Positions 35,562 through 49,700 of a stretch of DNA of 64,000 bases are shown here, piece after piece. The notes under the pieces were generated by a model. It had not been told where the DNA came from. It worked only from the letters and a program-made list of their open reading frames with translations, and did not search any database. Positions within the stretch are counted from its first letter, which is position 1; the number at the start of each line of letters is the position of its first letter. Source of the stretch: Neelides folsomi (Eukaryota; Arthropoda; Collembola; Neelipleona; Neelidae); contig JAQGBZ010000053.1 of NCBI GenBank assembly GCA_034687125.1, positions 124,001 to 188,000 of the forward strand, given 5' to 3'. A program made the translations under genes and the position numbers.

Positions 35562-37279
35562 CTTGTGAAGAGTAGAAGGAGGGCATTTGTATTCTGGACG
35601 GAGGTTCGAGCCGCCGAGAGGTTCTTGCATAACACCGCCGCTACCAATTAAGGCCAAGTTTCGAACGGAAGTGCCGGAGGAATGAAATGAAGCTCAACTC
35701 CTTACTTAAATACTCAACTTGGAGAGATGAAAATATCCTCGCTCCTGTCACAGAGGACGGACAGAGTTAAGAGAAGGAAAGTACCCTCAAATTTATTCCT
35801 CAGATTAACATCCACCTCAACTTAAACACAAATTCAGAGAATTTTCATTAATGCTCAAAGTTTTGGGAATTGGCTACCATTTGCCTACCGCTATTACTTA
35901 AGTATTTAAGGTTAAATCGCATTATTACCCCTTTCATTCTTATCATTTTAATAAATTGTCATTTTATTAACTCTATCTGGGTCAAATCCAAGAAGAAAAA
36001 ACTCCCTCTCGTTATTTTGGTAATTATTTAGGATACTTGAGTACTTAATATATTGCTCGGTTATTCCATGCACTTTTATGAATAAGTAAACTACGCTTTA
36101 TTTTTAAAGTTGACTATTTTTATTAGTGTGTAATATATTCTCGATCAAGTCTCAATTATATCAAAATCAAAATTATTAATTTTTGATTCTAAACAAGTTT
36201 CGTCATTAAATTCAATTATGAAATATTTATATCGTGATTTAGGCATTTTATAACAAAAGTGCACGGAATAACCGAGCAATATATTATGTATCTCAAAGTG
36301 AGTTAAATCTCTCATTGGGCATTATTTATAGTAAAGATTGGTAGTTATTATTAGTACATTTGTTTATTTAAGATGATTCATTAAAACTGTTTCCTAATGG
36401 CAAAATAAGTTTTCAATTTAGCTGTGGTTTAAACTGATTTACAATCAAATACAGTTACGTTTAGAATTATGGCATAATATTGAAGTAATCAAACCACAAG
36501 GTTAATTAAAATTGTTTAACACAAAATATTAATTACTCAACAAAGTATGTTACAATCAAATGGTGTCACTTAACACGATGTTCACATTATATCGTCTAGA
36601 CTGTCACTTTTAACAGAATGAGGCTCTAAAGATGTTGTTAAAATTGCCATTATATGAGCAAACAAATTAATATTAAAATGAGAATTGACAGGAGTTAGTA
36701 AATATTATATTAAACATGAATAATTTAGATTCAATAAGTTGGTTTGAGAAAACACATTATAATTAAGCACATTATGCACTTCATTTCATAATAGTATAGT
36801 TAATAATTTAAAAAACTAAAGTAAATATGCGTTATATTACTTCAAAGCACACAAGTTGGTCTTAATTAACTTTGTAAAATACTTTGGGATCTTATTTATG
36901 AATGTGTATGCATATATTTATTCATACTCAGCTCTTTTAATTATTTTTGTGAACATGAGATGCATTCAACGTTCTTCTGTTGTTGTGAAAGTGGTAATAA
37001 AATGAGAGTAATAAAGCTTTAACTTGAAACTCTCCGACTGTAACTTTTGTAAACTTTTATTCTGATTGAGAGGAGTTCTGTGAGTATACTTTAAAAGGAG
37101 AATTAAAGTCAAAATGTTCTTCGCTAATTCCCTACTCGTTTCAAGCAGAGGAGAATAAGAATTCACCCTCATTGTGACATGGCTTAACTCTTGAGGGTGA
37201 GATGTTGATATCTTTGATAATTGTGAGTGCCAGCTTCGTCCTCTGGACATTCTTGAATAATTCAGTAGGAGGGATCGTA
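35562..37279. other. Intergenic region holding a MITE-like element
   Basis: About 1.7 kb upstream of the glycine-rich gene. The only structured feature is the inverted-repeat element at 36046-36286. The rest is AT-rich with no supported exon. Confidence 0.5.
36046..36286. mobile_element. MITE-like element, 241 bp with about 30-bp terminal inverted repeats
   Basis: The left end (from 36046: TAATATATTGCTCGGTTATT) and the reverse complement of the right end (ending at 36286) agree over about 30 bp with one clear mismatch, then weaken (left CCATGCACTTTTATG, right CCGTGCACTTTTGTT). The interior is AT-rich and noncoding. TA-containing ends and small size fit a Tc1/mariner-derived miniature element. 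The exact boundaries are uncertain because the ends lie in TA-rich sequence. Confidence 0.8.
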
Positions 37280-38326
37280 ATGAAAGAAAATTCCCCCAAA
37301 GAGACCCAACCTCCTTTCAACGTAATTGAACAGATATAGCAACTTCGTATTTTACAATTTGGTCACATTTTCACAATGATATATGAATAAAAGAAAACCT
37401 ATCGATAGAAAATATTCTCATGTATTTGATATATTATTCATTCTTTGTATGTATTTTTCGTGATATATCAAAGGTTAAAAATTTTCGATCATCTATCACA
37501 ATAAAGTTATAATGTGAATGAGTTCAACTTGTGTCTTTCTGCAGAGAACAAATGATGAGCCTGAAGATGACACAGCGTATGAATACGAATCCTTTATGAG
37601 AATGGATCCCGATAAAACAGAAGAGAAGACTACGAAGAAGAGCACAAGGAAAGTGCGTGAGAAAACAATTTCAACCACTTGCAATTTCTGACATGTATTG
37701 ATGGACATGGGATAGAAAGTAATAAAAATGCGTATTCTTTTTATCGATTTAGCCCAACGAGGAGAAGAGACTTTCCACGGCTCGATCTCCCAAAGAAATT
37801 TTGATGGAATCTGGGAAGAAGAAACCAAAGAGTGCTAAAACTGTCCCTTTACTTGATCTTCGAAGTTCACTACTTGAGATCATATAATTTTTATGGTTTT
37901 AAAAAAATCGTTTAATTTTTATCCAAAATTTTAAATTATAATTAATTTTATGTTCTAACTTTAGATACGACAGGTTCTTTCAGGGGTATGATCAATTTTG
38001 TAAAATGAGATAATATTTAGGGTGTTTTAAAAATAATATTTGCAATACCTTGCGGTTTATGAAGATATTAAAAATATCAAATCGATGTGAATAAATCTTT
38101 TTTGAAAATTCAGGCCGTATGAATGGCGCTTTTGCATTTTGCCATACATATTTCATTTTTATTCCTGGGAATACTTTTTTTCATCAATGTTATGTCTCTG
38201 GAATGCTAAGCTGACAAGAACAGACAGAAAAGAGGAACTTTAATATTAAAATCGAGATTAAAAGATGATGGGCTTCAAGAGGAAGAACGAGGAATTGATT
38301 GGGACGTCTCAGAAGAAGATGAATAG
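37280..38326 (+). CDS. Candidate small multi-exon gene, charged disordered protein
   Basis: Exon-like segments: 37280-37321 (ATG start, ends AAC|GTAATT), 37545-37652 (acceptor TTTCTGCAG, donor AAA|GTGCGT), 37753-37887 (acceptor GATTTAG, ends in TAA). All are phase 0 and would give 94 aa rich in Glu, Lys and Thr (NDEPEDDTAYEYESFM, then KKPKSAKTVPLLDLRSSLL). A further exon-like segment at 38211-38326 ends GIDWDVSEEDE-stop. It could join only through a weak donor inside the third exon (after 37868, GTTCAC). The middle exon has the best support. No family recognised. The first exon and the final junction are guesses. Confidence 0.4.
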
Positions 38327-41300
38327 AATACATATACAATATATAATTAAAACTTCTTCCGTGGTTCTTAATGCTTTGAAGATTACATGAGATAAGAACT
38401 ATAATGGTGAGCATAAAAGTTCAATCTTAAAAGCATCGTATATTTTAATACTTTATTGAACCAAGAGTGAAAATAATCAAAATGTACTTTTATACTCATC
38501 TGTTTGCCCTTCCTCTTTTAAATATAAAGTACCTACATATTTTAAGTATGAATGTATTTGCAGGTGAAACATTAAAGGGAATACATTAATAAAACACATT
38601 CTTTTTGAAAAGGTTTCCTTTATTACCAGAAGGCAAATCCATGATGGACTAATTGATAATTGAAAAGCTTTTGAGGAAAATATAAGTACAGAAACTCCTT
38701 TTATTTTCGAAACTTTATTCACTATTTTTCATCCTTATTCAGTTTAGATAAATAATATAAGTAATTTTTCATATTATGATTTTACTAACGTACTTCACTT
38801 TGATCAAAGTGCATTCCATTTTCTTTCTATATACCTTTCTTTTCAAAGTATTGTGCAGTTGGGTGATTCTTTCGCAAACTCGAATTGTCCTGTAGGGTGC
38901 GGGTGATGAAAACATCCATTATGTATAAAACCGCGTGAAAATATATTTCGTGAACAAAGCCAGAGTGAGTTGCTCCTATAAATTTGCAAGCCCAGGGAAT
39001 TATGAATTAAAAGTGGTTATTATAAAGGATTCAACAAGATATGTACTGATATTCCTCTTTAACTAAGCTTGAGGGCAAGCGAGGAGGCAAACGGGAGAAA
39101 CGAGACTCGAAGTGAAATATTTATTCATTTTCTTCAATGAATCCTTAAGTAGAATGGACATGAATTATCTTTCTCTGCTCTACATGATTAATGAAGAGGG
39201 AAAATGAATCGGCTAAAGGGAAATTCCTACTTTCGCAACATTCGTTCGAGATTTACACTTCAAGCCAGCTCCATTCATTTTAATGTCCATGCTTCACAAA
39301 GTCCACATTTTAATGAAATGTGCCAGGGTATCAAACTTATGGGATTTCTCAAGGAATCGTTAATTTTACATAATTTCAAAAGCCTCTATCGAATCAACTT
39401 ATTTTGAGAAATCGTTAATTGATCTTAACACTGGACAATTAACAAAGGCAATAAAATGAAATAACAATAAAATTAATGCAAAATGGATGAATGTGTAGTA
39501 AAACTTAACAAGAGAAAAAGCACATGGCTAAAAAATTATAAAATTTGTACAGAATCTTTGATGAATGGCTCGAGTGCTTTATGATAACATTTAATTAAAA
39601 TTATCAAACGATTTTGAGAATTGAAAACTGTTGATTAAAATTGGTTTTGATAATAGGATTAAGTTCTTTCCGGGAATCTTCTCGGATTGATTATTAAAGG
39701 AAATTTAATTAGCTCCGGTTCCTACCTCCCAATTAAATCAAAAGGTAGACAAAGTTTTAACTCCTTGGTCCTCCATTCACTCTTCATTAACGCAAATTGA
39801 TTTGGAATTATAGGAGAATGAAAAGGAGGCGGAAAGTTGGGAACTTCATTTCCATCCCTTTGACTCTCCTCCTCATATTGAACTAAATTACGTATTTAGC
39901 CTATCATCATTTCTCCATTGAGTGCCGGATGAGGATTCGACCAAAGTTAACTTTCTCTCAAATTATCCTTCCGTTATTCCCTTTAACTTTTCAGATTAGT
40001 TGAGAATTATTACAGTTTTATTCTTCTATAAGCGTTTCATGGCTGCATAAACATATAAAATTCGCATGACGCAATCCCCATCTTCTCTCATATCTCCACT
40101 TTGTTGAACAATCTGGTGATGTGGAGAAGAAATTTCATCACTTTCCCGGTTCCTCCTTATTTTCTACTTTTACAATTTCAAACTCCCGGCGACATTTCTG
40201 CCTATGCTAATGAATTCATGCAGTAACTTTCAAATAATTTATAAGTAATAAAGTTTTAAAACTTTTTTCTTCATTCCTAACGAGTGTTATTTAGCTATTT
40301 ATTATTTATCATTGTCAAAAATGTCCAAACTCCCAATGTTTACGATTTTGTTTGTTAGAGGCCAATTTAAATATTTATTTAAACTTAATAAATAAAGGTA
40401 ATCAATAATTATTTATAAGAGTTAGATTTTGCTAACATTCATGTTAGTAATTATAACTATTACTTATTATGCTATAATACGTAAAGTAAGAGTCTTATCC
40501 ATTGTGTTTAGTTGTATAAGTTATGTCATTTGTATTTAATACATACAGATCTGCATTAAGATTATGTTGTACAAATCAAGGAGCGTTAACAAATGAGAGT
40601 ACAAGATTCAGTTTAGCGAGACGTGCTTGAAAAGTGCGTTTATGAAGCAATGCCATTAAGGGGTTCTTTTCTCACACAATTAGCACATTCTCTCCGTGTC
40701 CGTGAGTGAGTCGTAAAAGTTAATGGGGAAACTTGGTAAAGAAGGAGCAAAGGACCAAACGAAGTTCCCTTCATTCCTTTGGCCGCTTTGATTGAGCAAG
40801 AAAGCCGTCCTTCCTCGCTCATATGGAACTTGACGATAAAAACGATCTTTTCCTTGTTTGAGAGAAAGAATGGGAATTTCATGAGAAAGAGAATCCCTCG
40901 TTTGAAAAAAAACTTTAATGGTGGCTCAAAGAGTTCTCCAAGACGTTCCTTTCTCTTTTTGAATCCTCCTCAATGAACTCGTTGGACCTCTTAGGAAAAT
41001 CCTCTCTCAAGGCAGATGAGCCTAAATGAGTCTCCTGTTTTTCCTGTGTTGTGCGTATGAGAAAGCTTGTACATAGTTTGGTAGTGGGCGGGTTTTGGAC
41101 TCTGGTTGCTGGAAATAAATTCCTCTCGCTCCTTCGCTTTATAAGGAGGTAATTTCTACCCGTGAGTTACGAGGATAATAAAAGAGAAGTTTATGGACTC
41201 CAGCCCACTTCCACTGGATAAAACTGAGATCATAACCAAGGAGCTTCTGCTGGTCTTTACGGGGACACTCGCAGGTAAGATTTCAGAGAATCTCAGTCAG

Positions 41301-43771
41301 ACAGACTGTTTCTTATCTCTCTCAGAAAGATTCATATCTTGGTAAGTATACGATGATCGTGCTGGGCATTGGTTATATGGGGGATATGTCAGAGAAACAA
41401 AATCGGAGAGTCTTCATCATCATCACATTCTTAGTTGAGAAAAATGAGTGAGGAAAGTTGGAACTTTTTTCCCTTATTTATATCGTCCAATTTCATTCCT
41501 CATCATTTATGAATTCTTCATCATTTTTAACTTCATTCAAATGGTTTGTGGAGCGGAGCGAAGAAGAAACCTCTCCAATAAAATATTATAATTTATCTCA
41601 TATCTTATCAATGAGAGTTCCGAAGATAAATTAAACGAAATATTTAAATGAAAAAATTTTTATTGCTTTGTATTTATATCCCCTGGAAGTATTTACGGAT
41701 ATAATAAAAAAATATTATATTTAAGTACGTCCACGTCCCTTGAGACTCTTAAGAGTTTTTTGGTTTAAGAAAGATGTATGCGAGAGAGTGAAAGTATCTC
41801 TTGACTCTCTTGTGTGGTGAATCGGCAGTTTTTCCTTCCCTGAAGATGAAAAAGAGCTTTCCAACCCCACATGACAAATTAAGGAAAAAGTAATGAAGAA
41901 ACGTCTATTTGCAATAGTATATGGATCTGTATTTGGTATAAGGACATAGACATACTTCTATAACACCATACAATTTAGATAATATATCAATATAAGAGAG
42001 ATATTAGTGAAAGATGATAGTGTGGATAATGCTTATGGTATGATCTTAAAAGAGTGGTTGAGATGTGCATTATGAAGAGATATATGATGTAAAGAAGAAA
42101 ATACCTTTCACTCCGTTTGAAGGGTCGTAATGAGATGGGGCGGAGTTGAAATGTGGAAAAAATTGGTAAAGAAAGGAAAAAAGAACTCCTTGTGTTGTTT
42201 CATAGCAGAGTTGCAACAGAAGGAGTAATTTGTTCTGTCAACCCTCCGGTCTTCAATAGGACAAACGCGGAGGCTCCTTTGATAAATTAAGAGGGGATGA
42301 AGAGAGTCACGGAGAGAAATGAGAAGAAAATTCTGGCAATCTTCGGATCCCTTCACCGGAGGACAACTATCGGATTCTTACACTTCTCCAGACCTCCGTT
42401 TGTCATCTTTTTACATCCCATTTTACCACGCGTTTATTCTTCAATCTCGAAGGTCTCCAGAGAACCCATTATTTCACCCTTATCCTTATAATGGGAGAGA
42501 ATTTAAACTTCTCCACCTTTCCACCCCATTTACAATGCTTCAACTTTTCTTAATACTTTAATCCCTTTTATGCCCCCCTTCAAGCGCAATTTAGACAACC
42601 ATATTTCATGACATTTTTATGGGAACATTTTTGTTATGTGAGCCAAAAAATGCTTTCTCCTAATAGATCAATTTTTATTTGCAAACCTTCATTAGGTAAA
42701 GTTGAAATGAAAATAATCCAAACAAAATTAATTTTAAGTTTTTAAATAAAATCAAATTAAGTTATTTCAAAATAGGAAATCCGCGTCGTTGGTGTTGATT
42801 GAATTAATTTTCAGTTAATGAAGGAAAGTTAATCATTAAGTCAAAATATCAATATATTTAAATATGACAATGACATAATAAGTTGCCATATTTGTTCCTT
42901 AACTGAACGTGTTGAATGAAATTGAGTGCATCTTATTATAAGTGGACATCGTAATGGGACAATCAAAAAGTGTTTAGGTGGCCGAGTGGAAGAGGATGAG
43001 CAACGGGATAACCGAACTGGGCATTTGGATCCGATGTAATGGCCCTTGTAGGAATAAGGTTTAGGACTAGGAATGAATCTCCTCACTGCCGTACACATTT
43101 ACTCTTCCCATCATCTCCAAATCCACTGCGGAAGGGGCGAAAGAAGTTCCAAAACGACCCGGCGGCCGCCACGCATGTCCAACCAACAAAACTGAAAGGA
43201 AGTCACTGAGGGTAAAATCCGCATTCCTCGGTTAGGAGCTCAATCTCTCACTCCCTTCCCGGTCCTCTTCACCCCATGTCACATTTATCCTCAACCACCC
43301 CCAAGTTCCTTCAATTCACAAGTTCAATTAACTTTGATTCATTGTCAAATTGCCAACTAATATAAAAAAGTCAATTGTAACACAAAAAATTTAATTGACC
43401 AAAAATACAATTTTTCCAACTCTGTTCAATTACTTAAAGTTCAATAAAAAAAACAAATAAAATTAATAAATATTAGAAATTGATCATATTTTAATTAGAC
43501 AATTAAAACATCTAAGTCTAAACCCATTTAATTAAAAAAAAGTCATAAAAAATTGAAATGTAAAATTAGGAAGATGAATTTAAAGGGAATTCCCTCTTCA
43601 TTAAGCTCATTGAATTTGAGTGAGAGTGATTGTTCGTTGGAGTGGGGTGAGATTGTTAATTATCATTGGGGCCTCTTGTTTGAGGATCTGGTGTTGGAGA
43701 CATGAGAGTTGAGTTACAAAGGATGTGAAGATGGTTCTCCTCCTCTGCCTCTCGAGTCTCCTCAATTCCAG
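38327..43771. other. Long spacer, probably upstream region or 5' intron of the SLC16-like gene
   Basis: About 5.4 kb with no recognised protein. An exon-like segment at 41193-41274 followed by a strong GTAAGA donor may be an untranslated or alternative first exon of the transporter gene downstream. Overlapping open frames near 42.1-42.6 kb on both strands show no family signature. Confidence 0.4.
41193..41274 (+). other. Exon-like segment with a strong splice donor, unassigned
   Basis: ATG GAC TCC AGC opens a frame reading MDSSPLPLDKTEIITK then ELLLVFTGTLAG up to GCAG|GTAAGA. It is better coding-like sequence than its surroundings. Its phase (1) does not fit the transporter exon at 43772, so as coding sequence it would need another partner; as an untranslated first exon it would be compatible. 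Nothing else supports it. Confidence 0.25.
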
Positions 43772-46700
43772 GGAGATGGATGAGGAGGACGAGGAGGCCT
43801 CCTCATCTGACTTCCCTTCATCTCATAGGCAGTTCAGCAGAAGAGGTTCCAGGGACTTTTCCCATAATCAGAGTCCGATTGGGCGGAGAAGAACCCCAGA
43901 ACCCGAATGGAATCATCAACAGGTTCACATTAATAAATCATTCTTCTTTTTCCTTTCCCTATATAATAACTTTAAACAATAAATTTGAAAGTTGGGTCAC
44001 TGGAGGAATTCTCGTTCTCAACCCTGGAGGAGATTTGTAAGAGAAATGAAAAATACCAAAAAAGACTCATCTCCTACATCTCGTTTTCCTCAAGCTGAAT
44101 TGGAAAATCTTTTCGTGGAATTTCTTTTCAATTCGCCTTTTTTTCTCTTGTTTTACAAAGTATTGAGTTTTTTTCCTGGTAAATGTTGCTATATTTCAAT
44201 TTCCTTCTTGTTCCTTTTACATGTCCCAATAAGAACCTTTGTTATTCCTTAGTTCCAGGCCAATTTGTAGGAAATATGAGTTAGCCAATTTGGAGCCAGG
44301 CTTTCATTCACTTTCTTCTAATTGAGCCTCTCTTGCAATAGGAGAAAGAAATTACAAGAGATTTTCTCAATGCCCAATTCGCGTGAATTGAAAGCTCAAA
44401 AGTGAGAGATTTGGGAAAGTGGGAGAGAGGGAAAATCGGATGAAACAATTAAAAGGAAAAGGTCATTGGTCTCAAATTTCAAGGCACAAAATGAGTTTCT
44501 CAATCTTCTTTCTATCTAATTTGGCTTCGCCGAAGAGTTAATACTCGTGTAATTGACGTCTTCTCATTTCTCTTCCTTCTTCTCTTGGGTAATTGCGTAA
44601 GTATTAATGGGAGGATTTAGGATACCAATTATTTTAAGCCCCAATTCCCAATTCCTATTTTCATTCACTTAATCTTTCCTTCCAAACAGCGAGTCTTTAC
44701 TAGACAGAATGTTCTATGGGATTTTCATTCTTTCCTCAAGTTCCATTCAACTCCCACAATCTAAACCATCAGTACATCGGGACATTGATATAATAGTATT
44801 TATGCATTGTACATTACAAAATATCCAACGTATTTTACTTAATTATTACATTATATTATAAACTTTTTCGTTAAACGCACTTTACATGTAAGTCACAACG
44901 CAATGGTCAAATGTTCCTCTGTAATTCTATTATAGTGCTTATTTGAATTATTATTCTTTAACATAATATTTTGACTTTAACATAATATATGAATTGATTC
45001 TATTCAATTCATATATTTTTATTCTGGAGGCGTAATATCTGCAGTCGGAAGTCCCTGATGCAAAGATATTATGTATGCATTTGCATGTGATACTTTATCT
45101 CTAACTAGAATTCATCTTGATCAGCCTTCTCCCAAGCATCCTTATACAATCAAAATAAGATGAACTATTTAATAGTTATGTGGCTCTATGGAGGAGTTAA
45201 AATATCTAAACTATTGTGCTAGAGTACTTTATGATTTCCTATGGGTTTTCTATTTGCTCATATGATGTAAGATCCAAGGTTCCCAGTTGTTCCACTCATC
45301 TGATGAGATTCAACGGGGGCTTTATTGTACCATGTACGTAGGCGAGATTTGTATTCCAGTTGTTGCCTCAAGAAATATTGGTCGAGAGTTCTCACTCGCT
45401 CTGCGTAAGCAAAGAAGCATCGAGGCACATGGGAGAATATTTTATGTACTTTCACCTTACCCAAGCGTCTACCATTAAAATCTTTCCGCTTCCGTCGAGG
45501 GACATGATATACTTATTAGCCGCTCTGACTTCATTACATCATATTCCTCCTTCAAATATGCATGATGTTGGCCCGAAGTGGTTCATTATGGTAAATAGTT
45601 AATCGGAATAGTTCTACTTATGAACCCTTTCACCAGATTTTAAAAACAAATATGCATAGGCCACTCTCTATTGACAAATTAAACTACCTGATTATTCTCA
45701 TAGTCTAGTGCACATATTTTTCACACTGCATTGTATAGGTATAGTACACAGATATTTTACTATAAAAATATATGTACAGATCTCATTTTTGGTAAAGAAT
45801 GTGAAGCTATAAAGTCACTATTTAGGTATAATACTTTAAAGAAATTTTTATAAAGTTTATAAATGAAGATATAAAGTCCGCTTGTGTGTTGTGTACACAA
45901 AACACAAGATTCGTGTTTGTGTACCAAGAACCCTCATATTGGTATATGTAGCTTTTGCCATAGTTTATGGCACTTAGGACTAGTTATAGTATATCTATTG
46001 TGTAAGTAGTAAAGTAGTGAAGTATGGGAGCTTTTAAGAGCCAAGACCACGGAGGCTTTCCCTGTGAATTTTCCTTCAGATTTTGGCCAAAGGGTGAATC
46101 TCATGCGTCAAAATATTATAAAGGTTTTCAACTCCAACATCCCCGAATAATTTTTTTCGAGACGGCGTTTCCCATTAAAAAGACACGTAATTCCCTTGTT
46201 GGGGAGGAATCCAAAGAATCCTCCCCAGGTTTGAATAGCATCAGTTCCTGAAAGTGGAATTGAAGGGCTTAATCTAAAGAAGAGAAGAGAAAGAGAGATT
46301 ACGCACTTCCTTTGAGGATAATAGGCAACTCGAACTTATTTCTTCAGGGAAGGAGAATCGATTCCATTAAACACACACAAAATTGAACTGAGTGAGGACA
46401 AACTCCTTTGTCCCTCGTCGCATTCTCATCACTTTCTCCAACACTTTGTAATTCCCATCCATCAGAGGCACCATCAAAGGGAATGTACCCAATTTTAATA
46501 CACATCTCTTGAATATTGATTTTCTCAATATGTTGAAGTGTTGAAAGGAGGTTAAAATCTCCCTACAAGATTTTTCATCTTCATTGCCTAATTTTAAACA
46601 ACCAAGCTTATTTTTAAATATAAAAAGGAAACAAGCTTGAAGTTGAATTACGGCTAATTAATGACGATAATGTGTGAATAAGAAATGAAAACATTAAAAG

Positions 46701-49700
46701 CACATTAACTTTAACGTCAACCATATTTGTATGCGATGGCAGGCTTTGAATAAATACATGAAAATTTTCTTCTTTTGTCCCTCTTCCAAAATACATCGCG
46801 AATCGGGACACAAATTTTGTAGAATATGAGCCGCGGAACCTTTAGAACATTAACTGCCAATAAACTACGAGTCTCTCACAATATTTATAGTCTCTTTGCA
46901 ACTTTGGGCTTTTACTGAATACTATCGCTTAAAAAGATATACTGACATACTTAAATGTACAATCTTCTAATAGTCTAATAAGTAGCTTGAAGAAATGTGA
47001 AACATTCTTAACAATATGATCTTTTATAGAATGATAGTATTTATACCGGTATTTAATATAGAATTTAAAGCACACACCATATGCAAAATATAGCTTCGTC
47101 GTTTATGATATTGATATAGCGTTACGAATTTTGAAAGGGCAAGGGGAGTTGTAATGTATAAGCTTGATAGAGAACAAGTAATTTATGTATAGAGAAGTGA
47201 AGGGAAATTCATTTTAATCACGATCTTCGCCTCTAAATGATGCTGAGTCAACTAATGAGAATTCAATATCGAAACTCTATGGGGGAATAGTTTATGTATG
47301 CATGCTGTAGAGACGAGATGCATTGATGCTATTCGTACTTTATAATTAGTTGTGGAATTTCTTGTGGCCCCAGGAATTTGGAAATCTGTTTCTCAAATAG
47401 GAGTTACACCGCACGAGATTAAAGTTGAGCTATGATTATTACATTATTATTAGCAGCATGTTCTCACTGACACGATCTCTGCATTAATTCAAGAAAGTCC
47501 TTAAATACGTAACAACTTGCATAAGTTTATAAGAAGCATTTACTGAATGATTATTCAAGATCTTAATTTTGACTGCAGGAAAATCTCTATAAAAGTTTTT
47601 GCTCTTACTTTACATATTATGTATGTTATATCTACTAGTAGTACGATAGTAGTACAATAAACATTATATCATTATTAGGTGCTCTATTTAAATATTTTTA
47701 TACTTTTCATCAACAGATAAACCAAGTACTATTTTTTCCAAATTTTGTCAGCATGTGCAAATAAACGTAAAATATGGCAAGAGGACCCCGTGAAAATGTA
47801 AAAAAAAGTATTTACTCGTACATTGAGTAAGATGAAAATAAATTGGAGATTTTATTTTTCGTACAAAATACATATAAATTGTCGAGATGAATAATTGAAA
47901 GAGCTGAAAAGGAGCGAGAAACTACGAGATTGTTCTTGATGAATAAAAGATTCAAAGAAGAGTTAAGAAAGGGGAAAATTCATTCAGAGTTCAAGACAAT
48001 ATATCCATTGAGGTCCATTAGATATTACTACACTTCATATAGGAGGAGTTGATCTAATAGTTTCCCTCCATCCAACGGTCCGAAATATCCGAAAGGAGCG
48101 ACGGTGAGTGAAGAGAACTGTCCCAATTCTCACTGATGCGCTTCCTCCTATTCAATCTCCACCGAGCTCCTGGGACTTAAAATATTGCACTTGGGTGTTT
48201 ATAATGTTCAGAGATGAGATCGCTTTGTCGTGTAAGTTTCACAACAAATTCCCTCCACTTGATTCCTTTGTGAGAAAAGTTCCAATTTAGCAAAATCTAT
48301 TCATCTTTAAACTTACTAGAAATATAATACTACATATATTGTACCATTACATGATATGCATTACATTAGTCTGCAAACCTGTACATAATATAAGTGTTTA
48401 AAGTACACATATATTACATTACATATTACTGATATATCTAGAAAGTACAAAAAGAAAAGTTGAAAGGAAAGTTTTGAGATAAACATGTGTTTACTTTTTA
48501 GACCAGATCATTAAAAAGACAATTTGTAGGGCGAAATTCATTTTGGAAAATTCCGAATGTGATTTATGGGAAATATGGATAAGTTTGTTCTGACGGTGAT
48601 ATCTTTACTCATGTCAAAGAGCCAAGGGTTCTAAATTCTATTTCGACTCCTTTGCCCCATAAATCTGGAAGGCAATTTAAAATTGTATCTCTCCCTGCCC
48701 TGACTTTCTGTCATGCTGAGTTGAAGGATTCATGAATGAGACCTTAATGCGATCCCCATTGCTTGACATGAGAACATTTCTCCAATTTAATTTAGAGATT
48801 CCTCCGATTAAAACTGCCCCTCTAATTCAACAATTTCAGTGAGTTTCTCAAAATCAAACCATTTCTAGCTTGTCGTTCATTTGTGTCAAAAATCAATCAA
48901 AATGAAGTCTTGAAGAGTAACCTTAATTAAATAAGTCAAGCAAAGTAATAATATATTGTTTAAATAAAAGATAATTTTTAATTGGCTAAACAGATTGTCA
49001 AAATCCCTTATGCAGAATTTGCCCCATAATTAAGCTACAATTTTATGAAATAATTTGACTTATATAAAGTTTGTATTTAATTCTCGTTTTATTTTACAAG
49101 TATATTATAAATTGTTCAACCTAGGAGGATGAAGTTGAATATCCTGAAGGAGGTTGGGGATGGATTGTCGCTGCTTCCGCCTTCCTCGCTAACTTGACCA
49201 CGTCTGGTGCTCAATTGTCGGCCGGGGCTCTTCACGTTCTCCTCGTCCACGAATTCGGCGAATCACCTGCCAGTCGTAAGAGCCTCCATTTCCACCCTCA
49301 TTTCTCATTTACCACCATGACCCATAATTTAAGAAATGGTTTGTAGAGAAAGATGAGCTTAAAGGGCCCTGACGGGGGATTTTATGCCTCATCATCAATA
49401 TAAACTCCAGATGTTATTTTCAGACTGCCTCGGAGGAGTTTCTTGGTTCGTCTCGTCCCTCTCGGCTCCACTCGCTGTCAATTTGTGTCGGAGGAAAAAC
49501 GCAAGAGTTGTGTCTCTGGTTGGAGGCATTTTATTCCCGCTCGCTCTCCTTGCCACTTCCTTCGCCACCCAAACTCACCAAATCTTCTTCACGTGAGAAA
49601 GACCCACACTTTCCATTCGACTATTAAATACCCTGCCGCATAAATTTCCGGAGGAGAAATCTCCGGCAGAATCTGGGCAAATGTTGTCCGGGAAAACCCC

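Noticed and set aside
35597-35610. tRNA B-box-like GGTTCGAGCC
   Set aside because: No A box at the right distance and no cloverleaf could be drawn around it.
42108-42561. Overlapping open frames on both strands near 42.1-42.6 kb
   Set aside because: They overlap in several frames and both directions, show no motif and have no convincing splice sites.
43731-43775. Upstream ATG giving a signal-peptide-like start (MVLLLCLSSLL) for the 43.7-kb exon
   Set aside because: The pyrimidine-rich tract there is better read as the acceptor region ending CAATTCCAG at 43771. An MFS transporter with a cleaved signal peptide is not expected, and the ATG at 43776 has a good context.
48062-48103. Exon-like segment reading PSNGPKYPKGAT before ACG|GTGAGTG
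   Set aside because: Its 3' phase fits the next transporter exon, but its acceptor is poor and its 5' phase clashes with the first coding exon. The direct join 43922 to 49125 works.
49652-49676. Short inverted repeat CCGGAG...CTCCGG in a transporter intron
   Set aside because: A 6-bp stem is too short to be meaningful without other evidence.
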